Part shown: positions 60,796 to 64,000 of the stretch, in pieces
Numbering within the stretch: the stretch's first letter is position 1
Layout: each line of letters starts with the position of its first letter
Assembly: GCA_028724525.1 (NCBI GenBank)
Contig: JAQYCV010000005.1
Span: forward strand, 1 to 64,000
Source: Clostridiales bacterium
Lineage (GTDB): Bacteria > Bacillota > Clostridia > Saccharofermentanales > DTU023
Length of the DNA: 64,000 nt
Reading direction: 5' to 3'
Notes under the pieces: generated by a model
Told to the model about the DNA's origin: nothing
What the model saw: the letters and a program-made list of their open reading frames with translations, nothing else
The model's database searches: none
Position numbers and translations under genes: made by a program

Positions 60796-61738
60796 GACTG
60801 GGGCTCCTTACTGTTAAGTTCAGGTCGTAGGGATTAAGGGGGACAAAGTGGACACTGGGCGGGAGGCTAGCGATGAGCTTTTGCATTTCTTGGCGCGCGG
60901 CCTGGGCTGCATAGTCTTGGGCCCGGGGCATCTCCGCCACGAAAACATCCGCTAGGCCAATGAGAGCACGGAGGGCGGAAAAGGGTAGGGTTCCTAGTTC
61001 TACCAAACCGGTTGAGCTCTCTGACCGAGTCCCGATAAAGAGATGAAAGAGCTTCATGACTTCTTTTTGACTTTCCAGGTCAGCAAGGATCAAATCCTCT
61101 GCCCGTCCCCCGGTCCTCAGGGCATAGAGGCCTCGGCCCTGGGCCTCAAAGCAGGGGCCTAGGGCATCGTAATCACTCCTGGCCCCTGTGCTGAGCAATA
61201 AGAGGAGTGAGGAGAGTTCGGGGCCAGGAGTGAAAGCGAGGGGGAGGGAAACTTGATAGGCTGGAGCCATGGGGAAATAGTAGAGAGGCCGGCCTAGACT
61301 GGCCTGCTGGCGGGAGAAGTTCTGCAGCCAGAGCTGACGGAGACGGGGGTTAAAACTGTAGACCATGACCAGGGGTTTTTGCGAGATTCCCCCTGGGGCT
61401 GCCCGGGCGAGACTCTGGTCCAAGAGGCGCATGACTTCTTGCAGCCTCATCCCTTGACTGAGGACTTCCTTCTGCCAGGGACGGGCCTTGCGGGTCTTTT
61501 TGACCTGAGGATAGGCGGCTAGATTTTGTTTGAGACTGGGATTCAGGGGAAAATCTTCTGCCAAAATCAGGAGGTCCCAGGCCTTATCCCTCGCCAGGAC
61601 CCGGTCAGCTTGGTCCCTGGCGCTCACACTGTGGCAGCTATAGTTCCGGCCTGGAGCCTGGTTCAATAGACGGGTCAGGCGACTAGCAAAAACCGAATCT
61701 GGGTCTAGCATGAGGATTTTCGCGGGTGAGGGTGACAA
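60770..61738 (-). CDS. TadZ/CpaE-like protein, apparently degenerate
   Basis: Receiver-like N-terminus; position immediately upstream of TadA; no Walker A seen. Confidence 0.6.
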   Translation of the reverse strand: MSPSPAKILMLDPDSVFASRLTRLLNQAPGRNYSCHSVSARDQADRVLARDKAWDLLILAEDFPLNPSLKQNLAAYPQVKKTRKARPWQKEVLSQGMRLQEVMRLLDQSLARAAPGGISQKPLVMVYSFNPRLRQLWLQNFSRQQASLGRPLYYFPMAPAYQVSLPLAFTPGPELSSLLLLLSTGARSDYDALGPCFEAQGRGLYALRTGGRAEDLILADLESQKEVMKLFHLFIGTRSESSTGLVELGTLPFSALRALIGLADVFVAEMPRAQDYAAQAARQEMQKLIASLPPSVHFVPLNPYDLNLTVRSPSHVPLPAQL

Positions 61739-61836
61739 AGGGCTTCCTCCTGTTGGATTTGTGATTTTCTGGCTTTTGACCTGTGAAAGTCTGACTGGAG
61801 TTTAGGCCATAAGGGTGGGCGGCCGAGGAGGATTCG

Positions 61837-61876
61837 TTCGACAAAAGCGCCTAATAGCTGTCAAGATTCGACAAAA
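61837..61876. promoter_or_regulatory. Two identical TTCGACAAAA sites 30 bp apart (0A-box-like)
   Basis: TTCGACAAAA at 61837-61846 and 61867-61876 in the tad/metK divergent intergenic region. Confidence 0.5.
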
Positions 61877-62044
61877 TGGCGGCATGTGGCTTATTTTGTG
61901 GCAAAATTTACTTGCTATTTCCTGATGGCCCAATCATCATAAGAAAGCACGTTTTGCCGGGACCCCTCTCCCGGCTTTCAGCTAAGCCGCCAGCAGGCGT
62001 CTTTATGCTTATAGATAAAAGAGAAAAGGAATATAGGAAAAGAT

Positions 62045-63232
62045 ATGACAAAGAAGACCATTCAGTACATCAGCTCCGAATCTGTCACGGAAGGTCATCC
62101 CGATAAGGTTTGTGACCAAATCGCAGACGCAATTTTGGACGAACTCTTGAAGCAGGACCCCCTCTCCCGGGTCGCCTGTGAGGTGGTTGCCTCTACCGGC
62201 CTGGTCCTGGTCATGGGGGAAATTACCACCAAGGCCTACTGTGATATCCCTAGCGTGGTTAAAAAGACCCTCCGTGATATTGGCTACTGCGATCGCTTCG
62301 CCGGTTTTGACGCGGACTCCTGTGCCATTTTGACCAGTATTAATGAACAGTCTCCTGACATTGCTTTAGGGGTCAATCAATCTCTGGAAGCCAAGGCCGG
62401 GGCTAGCGACTTTACCTTGGGCGCTGGTGACCAGGGCATCATGTTTGGCTATGCCTGCCGGGATACCGAAGATTTCATGCCCTTGCCCATCACCCTAGCC
62501 CACCGCCTCTGCAAGGGCCTGGCTGATGCTAGAAAATCAGGCCGGGCAAAAAGCTTCCTGCCAGACGGCAAGGCCCAGGTCACCGTCTGCTACGAAGACG
62601 GCAAGCCCCAGTATATTGACACCGTGGTAGTCTCTACCCAGCACCGGGCAGAGGCCAGCCTAGAGGAAGTCAAGGAAGAAGTTTTCCAGGAAGTGATTTA
62701 CAAGGTCCTGCCCCAGGAACTCCTGCGGCCGGAGACCAAGTATTACATTAACCCCACCGGACGTTTTGTGGTGGGTGGCCCCCAAGGTGACTCCGGCCTC
62801 ACAGGCCGTAAGCTGATTGTTGATACCTACGGGGGTTTCTCCCGCCATGGCGGCGGTTCCTTCTCCGGCAAGGATCCGACCAAGGTTGACCGGTCTGCCT
62901 CCTACGCTGCCCGCTATGTGGCCAAAAACCTGGTTGCTGCTGGCCTGGCCGACCGGGCAGAAGTCCTTTTGGCCTACGCCATTGGGGTTGCAGAGCCTGT
63001 GGCTATTGATGTGGACTGCTTTGGTACAGGCAAGCTCCCAGAGGGGGAGATTGCCCAAATTGTCCGCGACCATTTTGACCTCCGTCCCCAAGCGATTATC
63101 AGCAATTTTGACTTGCAAAGACCTCTCTACCGAGAATTGGCTGCCTATGGCCACTTTGGTCGCCCAGACTTAGACCTGCCTTGGGAAAGACTGGATAAAG
63201 TTGATCTCCTTAGAAAAGCGGCTGATCTCTAG
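62045..63232 (+). CDS. metK: S-adenosylmethionine synthetase
   Basis: [51 protein letters not shown]. Confidence 0.97.
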   Translation: MTKKTIQYISSESVTEGHPDKVCDQIADAILDELLKQDPLSRVACEVVASTGLVLVMGEITTKAYCDIPSVVKKTLRDIGYCDRFAGFDADSCAILTSINEQSPDIALGVNQSLEAKAGASDFTLGAGDQGIMFGYACRDTEDFMPLPITLAHRLCKGLADARKSGRAKSFLPDGKAQVTVCYEDGKPQYIDTVVVSTQHRAEASLEEVKEEVFQEVIYKVLPQELLRPETKYYINPTGRFVVGGPQGDSGLTGRKLIVDTYGGFSRHGGGSFSGKDPTKVDRSASYAARYVAKNLVAAGLADRAEVLLAYAIGVAEPVAIDVDCFGTGKLPEGEIAQIVRDHFDLRPQAIISNFDLQRPLYRELAAYGHFGRPDLDLPWERLDKVDLLRKAADL

Positions 63233-63980
63233 GGCCCTGGGCCAGCTTTTGGACTGCCAGGTCTGCCTCTTGTGCGGCCAGACCCTCTGGCAGGAACAAG
63301 GCCGCCTGCCTGCTTGGCTATGTAAAAACACGGGCCAGCCGGCCTGGGACCTGAGCCAGCTCACTTCTTGGCTTTGCCCCAGCTGCCTGGCCCGTCTCCC
63401 TCTTCACACCGAGGGCTGGCAGCGTCTTCCTGGGTCAGGGATTCCCCTGGCCTTTGTTTTTACCTATGAAGACCCTATCCGCCAGGCCTTTCTCAATCTC
63501 AAGTTTTCCGGCCAGCGCCTGGCTGCAGACCTCTTAGCCCGGGCCGCAGCCTTTCGTTTAAAGCAACTCGGCTACTGGCCCCAGGGCTTGATCCCCCTGC
63601 CCCTCGGTTCCCGCCGGCTCAAGGAGAGAGGCTACAACCAGGCTACTTTAATTTGCCGGTCCCTGGCCCCCCTCATAGGGGCTGAAGTCTTAGACTCCTG
63701 CCTCATTCGGGTCCGGGAGACCCCGCCTCAGACCCGGATGCCCAGTGCTGCCGCAAGATGCGCCAATGTCCGGGGGGCCTTTGCCCTCCATCCGGCCTTT
63801 GACGTCCGGTCTTGGTGGACCCGGCCCCTCTTGCTCATAGATGATATTTTTACGTCTGGGGCTAGCCTGGGCGAAGGGGCCAGACTGGTCTGGCAGGCCC
63901 AGTTGCCAGTCCGAGCCTTGGCCCTGGGTCAGGAGTTATTTTCGCCAAGCCTCACACAAAAGTCTGTAAATACGCTATGA
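63201..63980 (+). CDS. comF: ComF family protein (phosphoribosyltransferase-like)
   Basis: CLLCG and CPSC cysteines; [34 protein letters not shown] motif; TTG start inside metK. Confidence 0.88.
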   Translation: MISLEKRLISRALGQLLDCQVCLLCGQTLWQEQGRLPAWLCKNTGQPAWDLSQLTSWLCPSCLARLPLHTEGWQRLPGSGIPLAFVFTYEDPIRQAFLNLKFSGQRLAADLLARAAAFRLKQLGYWPQGLIPLPLGSRRLKERGYNQATLICRSLAPLIGAEVLDSCLIRVRETPPQTRMPSAAARCANVRGAFALHPAFDVRSWWTRPLLLIDDIFTSGASLGEGARLVWQAQLPVRALALGQELFSPSLTQKSVNTL

Positions 63981-64000
63981 TAAGACTACCCGGAAGGTAT

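Noticed and set aside
61739-62044. SAM riboswitch upstream of metK
   Set aside because: No S-box or SAM-II/III consensus recognised. Only a small hairpin GCCGGGA-cccctc-TCCCGGC (61956-61975) was seen, too simple to call.
61876-62106. 76 aa ORF upstream of metK
   Set aside because: Overlaps the metK start in another frame, no SD and no recognisable domain.

Overview
This 64 kb window is dense with genes and looks like the chromosome of a moderately high-GC Bacillota (Firmicutes) bacterium. No phage, transposon or CRISPR array was recognised. From start to end it contains: a truncated ABC-2 exporter; a class A-like sortase; a TetR plus heterodimeric ABC exporter operon; tRNA-Ser(GCT); a LysR regulator; an Smr-domain protein; a MATE transporter; a complete V/A-type ATPase operon (ntp order H/G-I-K-E-C-F-A-B-D) whose K subunit carries Na+-type motifs; an ECF S-component overlapping a P-loop kinase; mnmA; a second ECF S-component; a dppBCDF-SBP-creatininase-M42 peptidase operon divergent from a DegT-like protein and an FCD-GntR regulator; dihydrolipoamide dehydrogenase; a flavin reductase-like protein; a secreted serine hydrolase; an FMN reductase; a metallophosphoesterase; a second MATE; an AlkD-like protein; a GT2 glycosyltransferase; an NAD-dependent epimerase; urocanate hydratase; an S41-type protease; a nitroreductase; a MalY/PatB aminotransferase; a lipoprotein; tandem MgtE paralogues; tRNA-Arg(CCT); a CAP-domain protein; upp; a compact Tad-like locus (TadZ-like, TadA/CpaF, fused TadB-TadC, Flp1-like, FHA); metK; and comF. 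The observations I rate most worth following up are: the compact Tad locus with an apparent TadB-TadC fusion; a GETSPPPLxP motif shared by two secreted proteins; an iteron-like intergenic repeat cluster; paired TetR-operator-like palindromes; a DnaA-box cluster upstream of upp; a structured leader before mgtE and an mgtE paralogue lacking the N domain; twin TTCGACAAAA sites 30 bp apart between tad and metK; and the transport-plus-hydrolysis operon with intercistronic hairpins flanking the SBP gene. All calls come from reading the sequence; no database search or folding program was run.
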